DNA of 6,010 bases from Mycoplasmatota bacterium (GCA_012512795.1 JAAZDL010000142.1:1-6010); one strand, 5' to 3'; numbered from the stretch's first letter, positions 1 through 5,494 are shown. Numbers and translations: made by a program. The notes: generated from the sequence alone by a model not told the origin.

Positions 1-234
1 GCTGAAAATAATACATCATGGTCAAGAGATGAAGTACTATCAACGATCTTACAATATAGAATGGATAACGATTTAACTACATTTTTTACTTCGAATTTTA
101 CAATAGATGAACTAGAAAACTTACTTGCAGAAACATCTAAAGGAGCTGATTTAATTAAAGCTAGAAGGATTGTTGAAAGAATAAGATTTTTAACTATAGA
201 AGAAAAACTAATAAGTAAAAATAAAAGAAAGTAA
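1..234 (+). CDS. dnaI: Primosomal protein DnaI (helicase loader), C-terminal part only
   Basis: The window opens inside this gene: frame 1 is open from base 1 to a TAA at 232-234 and gives 77 residues. In Gram-positive bacteria DnaI is an AAA+ ATPase that loads the replicative helicase DnaC (DnaB-type) onto DNA with DnaB/DnaD at the origin and at restarted forks. The visible part matches the end of the AAA+ domain. It has ILQYRM (residues 16-21), the sensor-1-like strand TTFFTSNF (26-33) with Asn32, a helix TIDELENLL (34-42), and the sensor-2-like helix KARRIVERIRFLT (53-65) with several arginines. A Lys/Arg-rich tail ends the protein. The family is usually about 300 residues, so roughly three quarters lies upstream of the window. 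In Bacillus, dnaI also lies a short distance upstream of thrS, which supports the call. Family identity is from recalled motifs, not a search. Confidence 0.85.
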   Translation, partial: AENNTSWSRDEVLSTILQYRMDNDLTTFFTSNFTIDELENLLAETSKGADLIKARRIVERIRFLTIEEKLISKNKRK

Positions 235-247
235 TTGAGGAAATAAA

Positions 248-922
248 ATGAAAAGAAAACAAAATATTTTATGGGGAATTGTATTCATTATTTTAGGTAT
301 TGTAATTGCTCTTAATACACTAGGCATAACGAATATAAATATATTTTTTGAAGGATGGTGGACACTATTTATAATAGTTCCGAGTACTATAGATTTATTT
401 AATAATAAAAATAAAACAGGTAGTATTATATGGCTTTTAATTGGTCTTGCTTTACTACTTGCATCTCAAGAAATAATTAATTTTGAAATTATATGGAAAC
501 TTATGCTTCCAACTATTTTAGTGATTATAGGATTTACATTAATATTTAAAGATACTCAAGTTAGTAATCAAATAAAAAAACTTAATAAAAAAAGTAATCC
601 AGATTATGAATACTGTGCTACATTTTCATCTCAAAATATAATTTATGATAAAGAAGAATTTAAAGGTGCTGAGGTAAATGCAATATTTGGAGGAGTCAAA
701 CTTGATTTAAGAAAATCTATTATAAAATCTGATCAAGTAATTAATGTAAGCGCAATATTTGGAGGAGTAGATATATTTGTTCCTTCAAATGTAAATGTAA
801 AAATTAAATCTACACCTATATTTGGAGGAGTATCTGACAAAACTCATACAGATGGAAAAAAAGAAAATTACACAATATATATAAATGCTGTTAGTATTTT
901 CGGAGGGGTTGATTTAAAGTGA
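248..922 (+). CDS. LiaF-like four-helix membrane protein with FGGV repeats
   Basis: A 224-residue integral membrane protein. Four hydrophobic segments fill the N-terminal half (about residues 8-27, 34-52, 58-74 and 82-100), starting with the WGIVFIILGIVIAL pattern typical of the LiaI/LiaF-like membrane domain. The C-terminal half is a soluble beta-rich domain with four copies of FGGV (147-150, 171-174, 192-195, 218-221), as in LiaF C-terminal (DUF2154-like) and 'cell wall-active antibiotics response' proteins. In Bacillus, LiaF represses the LiaRS two-component system that answers envelope stress. No sensor kinase or regulator gene is in this window, so that role is only inferred. The ATG at 248 has a GAGG ribosome site (237-240) seven bases upstream. 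Only 13 bases separate it from dnaI, with no terminator between, so it is probably co-transcribed with dnaI. Its stop overlaps the next start (GTGA, 919-922). Confidence 0.82.
   Translation: MKRKQNILWGIVFIILGIVIALNTLGITNINIFFEGWWTLFIIVPSTIDLFNNKNKTGSIIWLLIGLALLLASQEIINFEIIWKLMLPTILVIIGFTLIFKDTQVSNQIKKLNKKSNPDYEYCATFSSQNIIYDKEEFKGAEVNAIFGGVKLDLRKSIIKSDQVINVSAIFGGVDIFVPSNVNVKIKSTPIFGGVSDKTHTDGKKENYTIYINAVSIFGGVDLK
682..909 (+). repeat. Four DNA copies of the FGGV-coding motif
   Basis: The codons for each FGGV repeat are nearly identical in DNA. Copies 1 and 2 share GCAATATTTGGAGGAGT (680-696 and 752-768), copy 3 keeps ATATTTGGAGGAGT (818-831), and copy 4 is a diverged form, AGTATTTTCGGAGGGGT (894-909). 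Each contains a GGAGG core like a Shine-Dalgarno sequence. The copies are 72, 63 and about 77 bases apart, so they are structural protein repeats and not a tandem array. Protein-level selection plus low-GC codon choice explains most of the similarity. Confidence 0.8.
902..908 (+). promoter_or_regulatory. Ribosome binding site inside the upstream gene
   Basis: GGAGGGG ends ten bases before the GTG start at 919 and is the only good site for that start. It is made of the Gly-Gly codons of the last FGGV repeat of the LiaF-like gene. With the GTGA overlap, this implies translational coupling of the two genes. Confidence 0.75.
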
Positions 923-1737
923 CAAATACTCAAAAAGTAATTAAATACTTAGCTATTGCATTTGCTTTTTCTATTATAATCAATATTGTTTATTTTGCTG
1001 TCTTTGCAATATTTCAATTTACTAATATGTTTGGATTAGTAAATGATACTAATGATAAAAAAGTAGAATCATATGTAATTAATACAAATAATAATATATC
1101 TTCTTTAGAAATATCAATTCAATATAGTAGTTTAGAAATCATTAATAGTGATAAATTTTTAATAGAAACAAATAATAAATATATAAAAGTTAAAGAAAAT
1201 AATAACAAATTAACTATTAAAGAAAATAATAAAAAGTTATTTACTAGCAAAAATACAAATAAAATCACTCTATACATTCCATATAATTTTATATTTGATG
1301 ATGTAGACATTAATTCTGGTGTTGGTAATATAAATATAGATTTAATAAATTCAAAAGATTTAAATCTTAAAATAGGGGCAGGTAAAATAACTATTAAAGA
1401 TTTATTTATAGCAAATAAAGCAAAAATCGAAGGCGGAGCAGGTAAAATAACTATTTCTTCTGGACAAATTAATAATTTAAATTTAGATTCTGGTGTTGGT
1501 AAAGTTAGCATTAGATGCAAGTTAACTGGAAATAATAATATTTCTTCTGGAATAGGTGAAACTAATTTGTTACTTCTAGGTGATAAAGAAAATTATACTG
1601 TAATAGCTTCTAAAGGTATAGGAACTATTTCATTTAATGACATCCAAATAAGTGATGGAGCTCTTTATGGAAATGGTGAAAATTTAATTAAAATAGATGG
1701 TGGAATAGGGAGCATAAATATCTCTACAAGGCATTAA
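919..1737 (+). CDS. Membrane-anchored DUF4097-like beta-repeat protein
   Basis: A 272-residue protein with one N-terminal hydrophobic helix (about residues 8-36), then a soluble domain expected outside the membrane. Seven glycine turns recur about every 19-22 residues: SGVG (133-136), IGAG (152-155), GGAG (172-175), SGVG (191-194), SGIG (210-213), KGIG (232-235) and GGIG (261-264). The last spacing is longer, 29 residues. Each is followed by a short alternating hydrophobic strand such as KITI, KVSI or SINI, which suggests rungs of a beta-solenoid. This is the pattern of DUF4097 'putative adhesin' proteins, which often sit beside LiaF-like or PspC-like envelope-stress genes. The start is GTG at 919, overlapping the previous stop by three bases and served by GGAGGGG at 902-908. 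The partner is most likely the LiaF-like protein upstream. The exact function is unknown, and 'adhesin' is a family label only. Confidence 0.72.
   Translation: MTNTQKVIKYLAIAFAFSIIINIVYFAVFAIFQFTNMFGLVNDTNDKKVESYVINTNNNISSLEISIQYSSLEIINSDKFLIETNNKYIKVKENNNKLTIKENNKKLFTSKNTNKITLYIPYNFIFDDVDINSGVGNINIDLINSKDLNLKIGAGKITIKDLFIANKAKIEGGAGKITISSGQINNLNLDSGVGKVSIRCKLTGNNNISSGIGETNLLLLGDKENYTVIASKGIGTISFNDIQISDGALYGNGENLIKIDGGIGSINISTRH
1375..1500 (+). repeat. Tandem-like 57-60 base repeat units within the DUF4097-like gene
   Basis: GCAGGTAAAATAACTATT occurs at 1378-1395 and again at 1438-1455, exactly 60 bases (20 codons) apart. The next unit, GGTGTTGGTAAAGTTAGC, follows 57 bases later, and TCTGGTGTTGGT is shared by 1315-1326 and 1489-1500. 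These are the DNA counterparts of the glycine-turn rungs and suggest internal duplication of a 19-20 codon unit. Confidence 0.7.
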
Positions 1738-1739
1738 TA

Positions 1740-1768
1740 TTGACAAAGTATACATTTTTTGCTATAAT
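1740..1768 (+). promoter_or_regulatory. Extended -10 sigma-A promoter
   Basis: A consensus -35 box TTGACA (1740-1745) and a consensus -10 box TATAAT (1763-1768) are 17 bases apart, with the extended -10 TG at 1760-1761 and one base before the -10. Transcription should start near 1775, about 20 bases before the gene. The -35 starts three bases after the stop of the previous gene, so this gene has its own strong promoter. No terminator hairpin is visible before it. Confidence 0.88.
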
Positions 1769-1795
1769 ACATAACATTATTAAGGGGGATACAAC

Positions 1796-2473
1796 ATGAA
1801 AGATGTTATATTAATATATGCAATTATTCATTTACTTTCTACTGCATATGGATTATCTGTAATTGGATCAGTTAAACCTTTAATTGAAAAAAGATTACAA
1901 GATCAAGGATATGTAGAGAAAAATAAAAACAGTTTATATAGATTTAATGAAGATATAGGTAATTTTTTCAAAGGATTTATACCATTTTATTATGCTATTA
2001 AAGCAATTAATTTAGTTCAAGGCAAAAATCCAATTGATAAAGCTGTAAGAGAAGAAATAAAAAATAAAAATTATATAACATCAGAAGAATTAGAATTATT
2101 AAAATCTACTCAAAGCTTTCAAAAAGACCAAAGTATTGCAAAAATAAATATAGAACCTGAAATAATTTTTGAAAAACCTGAAAAATATACAGCTCGTAAA
2201 AATGACATATCAATTTATAACACGTATGAAACGCCTGTTGAATATATGACGCGTGAAACTTCATTAGATGATAAGTTTGAACCAACACCTTTTGTTTCAA
2301 TACATGAACCAAAACCTGTTATAGTAAAAGAAGAAGTAACTAAAAATGATATAGCTAAAGCAATAAGTAAATTAGATGCTTATGAATTAGATATGTTAGA
2401 AGAAAAACTAAGAAATTTAGCTATATTAAAAAGAAACTCTAAAAAATTAACTTTAGAGAAAGATGTTGCATAA
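1796..2473 (+). CDS. Unrecognised membrane-anchored protein
   Basis: A 225-residue protein that I do not recognise. It starts with a hydrophobic helix (about residues 4-24, from ILIYAIIHLL on), with no cleavage site, so it is probably an anchor. A second hydrophobic or amphipathic stretch lies at 55-75 (NFFKGFIPFYYAIKAINLV). The middle (about 105-185) is charged, rich in Glu, Pro, Thr and Lys, and probably unstructured. The end (185-225) looks like a helical hairpin, AISKLDAYELDMLEEKLRNL, then basic residues. A bitopic or two-helix protein with a long cytoplasmic tail would fit, possibly a scaffold, but this is inference. The start is well supported: GGGGG at 1784-1788 is seven bases before ATG, below a consensus promoter. 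The gene appears to be transcribed alone, and its stop is followed by the thrS T-box leader. Confidence 0.85.
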   Translation: MKDVILIYAIIHLLSTAYGLSVIGSVKPLIEKRLQDQGYVEKNKNSLYRFNEDIGNFFKGFIPFYYAIKAINLVQGKNPIDKAVREEIKNKNYITSEELELLKSTQSFQKDQSIAKINIEPEIIFEKPEKYTARKNDISIYNTYETPVEYMTRETSLDDKFEPTPFVSIHEPKPVIVKEEVTKNDIAKAISKLDAYELDMLEEKLRNLAILKRNSKKLTLEKDVA

Positions 2474-2492
2474 CATTTATAGTTATGATAAT
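2466..2492 (+). promoter_or_regulatory. Weak candidate promoter for the T-box leader
   Basis: TTGCAT (2466-2471) and GATAAT (2487-2492) are 15 bases apart, which is short for sigma-A. TATAGT (2478-2483) is another possible -10 but has no good -35 at the usual distance. A promoter is expected here because a T-box leader must be transcribed from its Stem I, but read-through from the 1740 promoter is equally possible. Confidence 0.25.
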
Positions 2493-2653
2493 ATTAAACA
2501 AGTAAAGAAATAATTGGACAACATTATTATAAATATTATTTAAGAGAGTTAGTGTTTGGTGAAAACTAATATAATATATAATAATTACTACCAGTTTTAT
2601 GAGGTTAATAGCCTACGAGTAGTTTTCGTTATAAAACTTAAGATAAGTTAAAT

Positions 2654-2699
2654 AAAGGGATGGTACCGTGCATAAGCACTCCTTACTATCTCTTTTTTT
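2654..2699 (+). terminator. T-box-controlled intrinsic terminator
   Basis: GGGATGGTA (2657-2665) can pair with TACTATCTC (2684-2692), a nine-pair helix with two G-U pairs. It continues through a small internal loop into the same GTGC/GCAC helix used by the antiterminator, and is followed by seven T (2693-2699). The flanking AAA at 2654-2656 can extend the helix into the T run. This form hides the TGG that must bind the tRNA end. Confidence 0.75.
2656..2684 (+). promoter_or_regulatory. T-box antiterminator hairpin
   Basis: In the tRNA-bound form AGGGA (2656-2660) pairs with TCCTT (2680-2684), and GTGC (2668-2671) pairs with GCAC (2676-2679) around an ATAA loop. This leaves the seven-base bulge TGGTACC (2661-2667). 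It matches the known antiterminator plan, where UGGN in the bulge pairs with the tRNA end NCCA. UGGU would need an A at the tRNA discriminator position. Confidence 0.8.
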
Positions 2700-2720
2700 G
2701 TTTTATGAGAGGGTGATAAT

Positions 2721-3191
2721 ATGAATTGTGAGAGCATAACTTTATCTAAATATTTAGCGAGATACTTAAATCTAAGTGGACCAGAGTTAAAAAAACTCAC
2801 CCACAATGATGTTAAAGTATTGTTTCCGCAAATAGAGAGATGTTCATTTGATCATATTGAAAAACATCCAGAACTTATTGCTGAAGGATGCGTAGTACTT
2901 GTTAGTGATGGAAAACATACGATTCCATATAAAGTTTCAAGTTTAGATTGTATGATAAAAGAGTCTATAACTTTGAATAGAGAAGAAATACCGAAGCTTA
3001 TAGTAAAAGAGCGTTTTTATAACTATAGTGATATGAGCATATATGAACTTAAATGTTTACTCACGCGCAAGTTTAATGCTACTAAAAATAGAAGAGAAGC
3101 TCAAAAAGAATTAGAGAAAAGAGGAGTAGTTTTACATAAAAAATATGTAAGAAATTCCAATAATATTAATACAAATAAAATGGAGGAATAA
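2721..3191 (+). CDS. Unrecognised 156-residue protein in the thrS operon
   Basis: A soluble-looking protein without membrane segments or a signal peptide, which I do not recognise. The N-terminal part (1-105) mixes helices and strands, for example SKYLARYLNLSG (9-20) and AEGCVVLVSDGKHTIPYKV (54-72). The C-terminal part (105-144) is a basic helix, MSIYELKCLLTRKF then RREAQKELEKRG, ending in HKKYVR, which could bind nucleic acid. Five cysteines (3, 41, 57, 77, 112) are not spaced like a zinc site. It is not a detached TGS domain by eye, although the thrS product downstream lacks that domain. The start has a strong site, GAGGGTGAT (2709-2717), just before ATG. It is the first gene behind the T-box and ends one base before thrS starts, so it should rise with uncharged tRNA-Thr. 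Function is not assigned. Confidence 0.85.
   Translation: MNCESITLSKYLARYLNLSGPELKKLTHNDVKVLFPQIERCSFDHIEKHPELIAEGCVVLVSDGKHTIPYKVSSLDCMIKESITLNREEIPKLIVKERFYNYSDMSIYELKCLLTRKFNATKNRREAQKELEKRGVVLHKKYVRNSNNINTNKMEE
3182..3186 (+). promoter_or_regulatory. thrS ribosome binding site inside the previous gene
   Basis: GGAGG lies six bases before the thrS ATG at 3193 and falls in the last codons of the upstream gene. This fixes the start and argues against a longer N terminus. An in-frame TAG at 3127-3129 leaves at most 21 extra codons upstream. Confidence 0.85.
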
Positions 3192-3192
3192 A

Positions 3193-4953
3193 ATGAAAGA
3201 TGTACTTAATAATGAAAAATTAAATATACTTAATCATAGCTGTGCTCATTTATTAGCACATGCTGTAAAAAAACTATACCCAGATGCTAAATTTTGGGTA
3301 GGACCAGTAATAGAAGAAGGATTTTATTACGATATAGACTTAGGAGATAAAAGTTTAACTGAAGAAGATTTATCTCAAATAGAAAAAGAAATGAAAAAGA
3401 TTTCTAAAAGTAATAAACTGATTAAAAGAATAGAATTATCTAAAGAAGAAGCTCTTGAAATGTTTAAAGATGATATTTATAAAATTGATTTAATTCAAAG
3501 AATGGATGAAAACGATAATGTAATAAGCGCATATAAACAAGAAGATTTTATTGATTTGTGTCGTGGACCTCATGTTGAATCTACTAAAGAACTTAAATAT
3601 TTTAAATTACTTAAAGTAAGCGGTGCATACTGGAAAGGTGATGCTAAAAATAAAATGCTTCAAAGAATATATGGAATATGTTTTTCTAATCAAGGAGATT
3701 TAGATTCTCATTTAAAAGCATTAGAAGAAGCAAAATCATGTGATCATAGAAAAATATGTAAAGACTTAGATATATTTATGTCTCATGAATTAGTTGGCTC
3801 AGGACTACCTTTATGGCTTCCTAATGGGGCATTTATATTTCATGAATTAGAAGAATATATAAAGAAAAAAGAATATGATTTAGGTTATGAGCATGTTTAT
3901 ACACCTTGTCTAGCAACTAGTAACTTATATAAAATAAGTGGACACTGGGATCACTATAGAGAAGATATGTTTCCACTTATGGAAAGAGATGGAGAAGAGT
4001 TTGTTTTAAGACCAATGAACTGCCCTCATCATATGCTAATATATAAAAATGAATTACATTCATATAAAGACTTACCAATTAGAATAGGGGAGTTAGCTCA
4101 TGATTTTAGATTTGAATCAAGTGGAGCAGTATGCGGTATTGAAAGAGTTAGAACTTTCTGTCAAAATGATGCTCACTTATTCGTAAGACCTGATCAAATA
4201 GAAGATGAATTTCATCGTGTTGTTGATTTAATATTAGATGTATACAAAGATTTTAATATTACACCATTATCATTTAGATTATCACTTCGTGATCCTGAAA
4301 ATAAAGAAAAATATTTTCCTGATGATGAAATGTGGGAAAAAGCAGAAAGTACTATTAGAAAAGTATTAGATGATATTGATATAGACTATATAGAAGCAAA
4401 AGGAGAAGCAGCCTTTTATGGACCTAAGTTAGATGTTCAAATTAAAACAGCTGTAGGACATGAACTTTCTCTATCTACTTGTCAATTAGATTTTTTATTA
4501 CCTGAAAGATTTGAATTAAACTATATAGATAGTGATGGAAGTAAGAAAAGACCTGTTGTTATTCATAGAGCAATCTTAGGATCAATAGACAGATTTATTG
4601 CTTATTTAGTTGAAGTTACTAAAGGAGCTTTTCCATTATGGTTAAGCCCTAAGCAAATCAATATAATTCCTGTAAATAATCAATATCATTTAGAATATGC
4701 TAATAAAATAAAAGATATGCTAAATGAAAAAGGTTTTAGAGTTAGTGTAGATTCAAGAGATGAAAAAGTAAGTTATAAAATGAGAGAATGTGCTATGTCT
4801 AAAATACCATATACTCTAATTTTAGGAGATAAAGAAAAAGAAGAAGAAATTATAAGTTATCGTCATAGATCAAATGATGAAACTATTAGCTTAAATATTG
4901 ATGAATTTATTAAAAAATTAAATAAAGAAATTAAAGATAAATTGATTAATTAA
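3193..4953 (+). CDS. thrS: Threonyl-tRNA synthetase lacking the TGS domain
   Basis: A class II aminoacyl-tRNA synthetase of 586 residues that joins threonine to tRNA-Thr in the cytoplasm. The protein begins directly at the editing (N2) domain. HSCAH gives His15 and His19, and DLCRGPHV gives Cys123 and His127; these correspond to E. coli His73, His77, Cys182 and His186. The catalytic core has motif 2 FRFE (305-308), motif 3 GSIDRF (463-468), and all three zinc ligands: Cys277 in RPMNCPHH, His328 in NDAHLF and His458 in VIHRAILG. The anticodon-binding domain runs from about 485 to the end. Compared with the usual ~640 residues, about 58 N-terminal residues are missing, equal to the TGS domain. 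The start is fixed by GGAGG at 3182-3186 and by an upstream stop. Expression is controlled by the threonine T-box at 2492-2699. Confidence 0.97.
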   Translation: MKDVLNNEKLNILNHSCAHLLAHAVKKLYPDAKFWVGPVIEEGFYYDIDLGDKSLTEEDLSQIEKEMKKISKSNKLIKRIELSKEEALEMFKDDIYKIDLIQRMDENDNVISAYKQEDFIDLCRGPHVESTKELKYFKLLKVSGAYWKGDAKNKMLQRIYGICFSNQGDLDSHLKALEEAKSCDHRKICKDLDIFMSHELVGSGLPLWLPNGAFIFHELEEYIKKKEYDLGYEHVYTPCLATSNLYKISGHWDHYREDMFPLMERDGEEFVLRPMNCPHHMLIYKNELHSYKDLPIRIGELAHDFRFESSGAVCGIERVRTFCQNDAHLFVRPDQIEDEFHRVVDLILDVYKDFNITPLSFRLSLRDPENKEKYFPDDEMWEKAESTIRKVLDDIDIDYIEAKGEAAFYGPKLDVQIKTAVGHELSLSTCQLDFLLPERFELNYIDSDGSKKRPVVIHRAILGSIDRFIAYLVEVTKGAFPLWLSPKQINIIPVNNQYHLEYANKIKDMLNEKGFRVSVDSRDEKVSYKMRECAMSKIPYTLILGDKEKEEEIISYRHRSNDETISLNIDEFIKKLNKEIKDKLIN

Positions 4954-4958
4954 CACTG

Positions 4959-4987
4959 GAAATGTCATTGTAATTGACATTTCTTTT
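4959..4987 (+). terminator. Intrinsic terminator of the thrS operon
   Basis: A nine-pair stem GAAATGTCA (4959-4967) with TGACATTTC (4975-4983), a seven-base loop, then TTTT and a T-rich stretch. It begins five bases after the thrS stop. Its 3' arm overlaps the -35 box of the next promoter. Confidence 0.8.
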
Positions 4988-5002
4988 ACTTTATGTTATA
5001 AT
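4974..5002 (+). promoter_or_regulatory. Extended -10 sigma-A promoter
   Basis: Consensus TTGACA (4974-4979) and TATAAT (4997-5002) are 17 bases apart, with the extended -10 TG at 4994-4995. Transcription should start near 5009. The -35 box lies in the loop edge and 3' arm of the thrS terminator. Confidence 0.87.
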
Positions 5003-5031
5003 TATCACACAAATCATTGAGGGGGGTTTTG

Positions 5032-5463
5032 ATGATTATGAAAAGTAGATTTATTTTAGACTACTTAGATGAGAATAATTTTAAGAAGCTTGAAAGAAGC
5101 TTAAAGAAATATAATATGGTAGCTTATAAGAAGCTAATGTTTGATTTTTATCCTAGACTTAGAAGTGGTGAGGCTATAGGGGAACTTGTTTCAATTAATA
5201 AACATGAACAAACTGAAACATATGATTTAAGACTACCAACTGATTCTTTGTTTGTTAAAGTTTATGGAGAAGTTAAACTAAACTATACAATATATAAAAA
5301 TAGTAATACAGTTATGCTTAACAACTTAGAACCTAAAGATATATTGTTAGATGGTCATAAATCAGAGTTAACAGCATATAAAGGAATTATGATTTCTAAA
5401 GCTAATGCACAAAAAGAAATGTTTAAAATTGACTTATTATGTAGATTAGATAGTAGAGAATAA
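5032..5463 (+). CDS. Unrecognised 143-residue protein
   Basis: A small soluble protein that I do not recognise. It opens with a charged helical part, DYLDENNFKKLERSLKKY (10-27), followed by KKLMFDFYPRLRSGE (33-47), then a mostly beta-like half (65-140). It has no membrane helix and no catalytic motif that I can identify. The open frame reaches back to a TTG at 5017, but that TTG lies within the start of the GAGGGGGG ribosome site (5019-5026). The ATG at 5032, five bases after the site, is therefore the likely start. A second ATG at 5038 is possible and would be 11 bases away. The gene has its own consensus promoter and terminator, so it is a single-gene unit. It converges on murC. No function is assigned. 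Confidence 0.83.
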   Translation: MIMKSRFILDYLDENNFKKLERSLKKYNMVAYKKLMFDFYPRLRSGEAIGELVSINKHEQTETYDLRLPTDSLFVKVYGEVKLNYTIYKNSNTVMLNNLEPKDILLDGHKSELTAYKGIMISKANAQKEMFKIDLLCRLDSRE

Positions 5464-5464
5464 T

Positions 5465-5494
5465 AAAAGAAGAGTATTAACTCTTCTTTTTTTT
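5465..5494. terminator. Bidirectional terminator between convergent genes
   Basis: An 11-pair stem AAAAGAAGAGT (5465-5475) with ACTCTTCTTTT (5480-5490) and an ATTA loop is followed by TTTT on the plus strand. On the minus strand the complement continues TTTTATTATT, so it can also end murC transcripts. The murC stop codon (5477-5479) lies in the loop. Confidence 0.85.

Larger units (their letters stand above)
2492..2699 (+). ncRNA. Threonine-specific T-box riboswitch leader
   Basis: This RNA senses uncharged tRNA-Thr and controls the genes at 2721-4953. The core T-box AGGGATGGTACCGTG lies at 2656-2670. Upstream is a Stem I with the conserved distal part AGAGAG (2543-2548), a TTAGT/ACTAA helix (2549-2553 with 2565-2569) and a loop containing TTTGGTGAAA. 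Its long arm pairs 2523-2539 with 2571-2585. An AAGTA at 2500-2504 resembles the conserved 5' strand of the specifier loop. On the 3' strand, 2587-2592 reads ACTACC, two threonine codons in tandem. Either can be the specifier and both fit thrS downstream. A possible Stem III pairs 2621-2626 with 2633-2638. The exact 5' end is not certain. Amino-acid specificity is supported by both codons and the downstream gene. Confidence 0.92.

Noticed and set aside
682..909. FGGV DNA repeats as a CRISPR or mobile repeat
   Set aside because: The spacing is irregular, the copies are in frame and encode a conserved protein motif.
1119..1520. Minus-strand open frame of 133 codons opposite the DUF4097-like gene
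   Set aside because: It mirrors the repeat gene in antisense, has no ribosome site, and its composition follows from the repeats on the other strand.
2106..2312. Minus-strand open frame of 68 codons
   Set aside because: It lies wholly inside the membrane-anchored protein gene, with no promoter or ribosome site, and resembles no known protein.
2514..2539. TTGGAC with a downstream TATTAT as a promoter
   Set aside because: The spacing is 14 bases and the bases lie in T-box Stem I, which pairs well, so transcription must begin upstream.
2721..3191. The 156-residue protein as a split-off TGS domain of ThrRS
   Set aside because: It lacks the TGS-like start (a strand, a short 'DG' turn and the conserved helix pattern) and is much longer than a TGS domain. 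A structure comparison would settle it.
5017..5031. TTG start giving a 148-residue form of the small protein
   Set aside because: The TTG overlaps the GAGGGGGG ribosome site itself. ATG at 5032 is correctly spaced behind that site.
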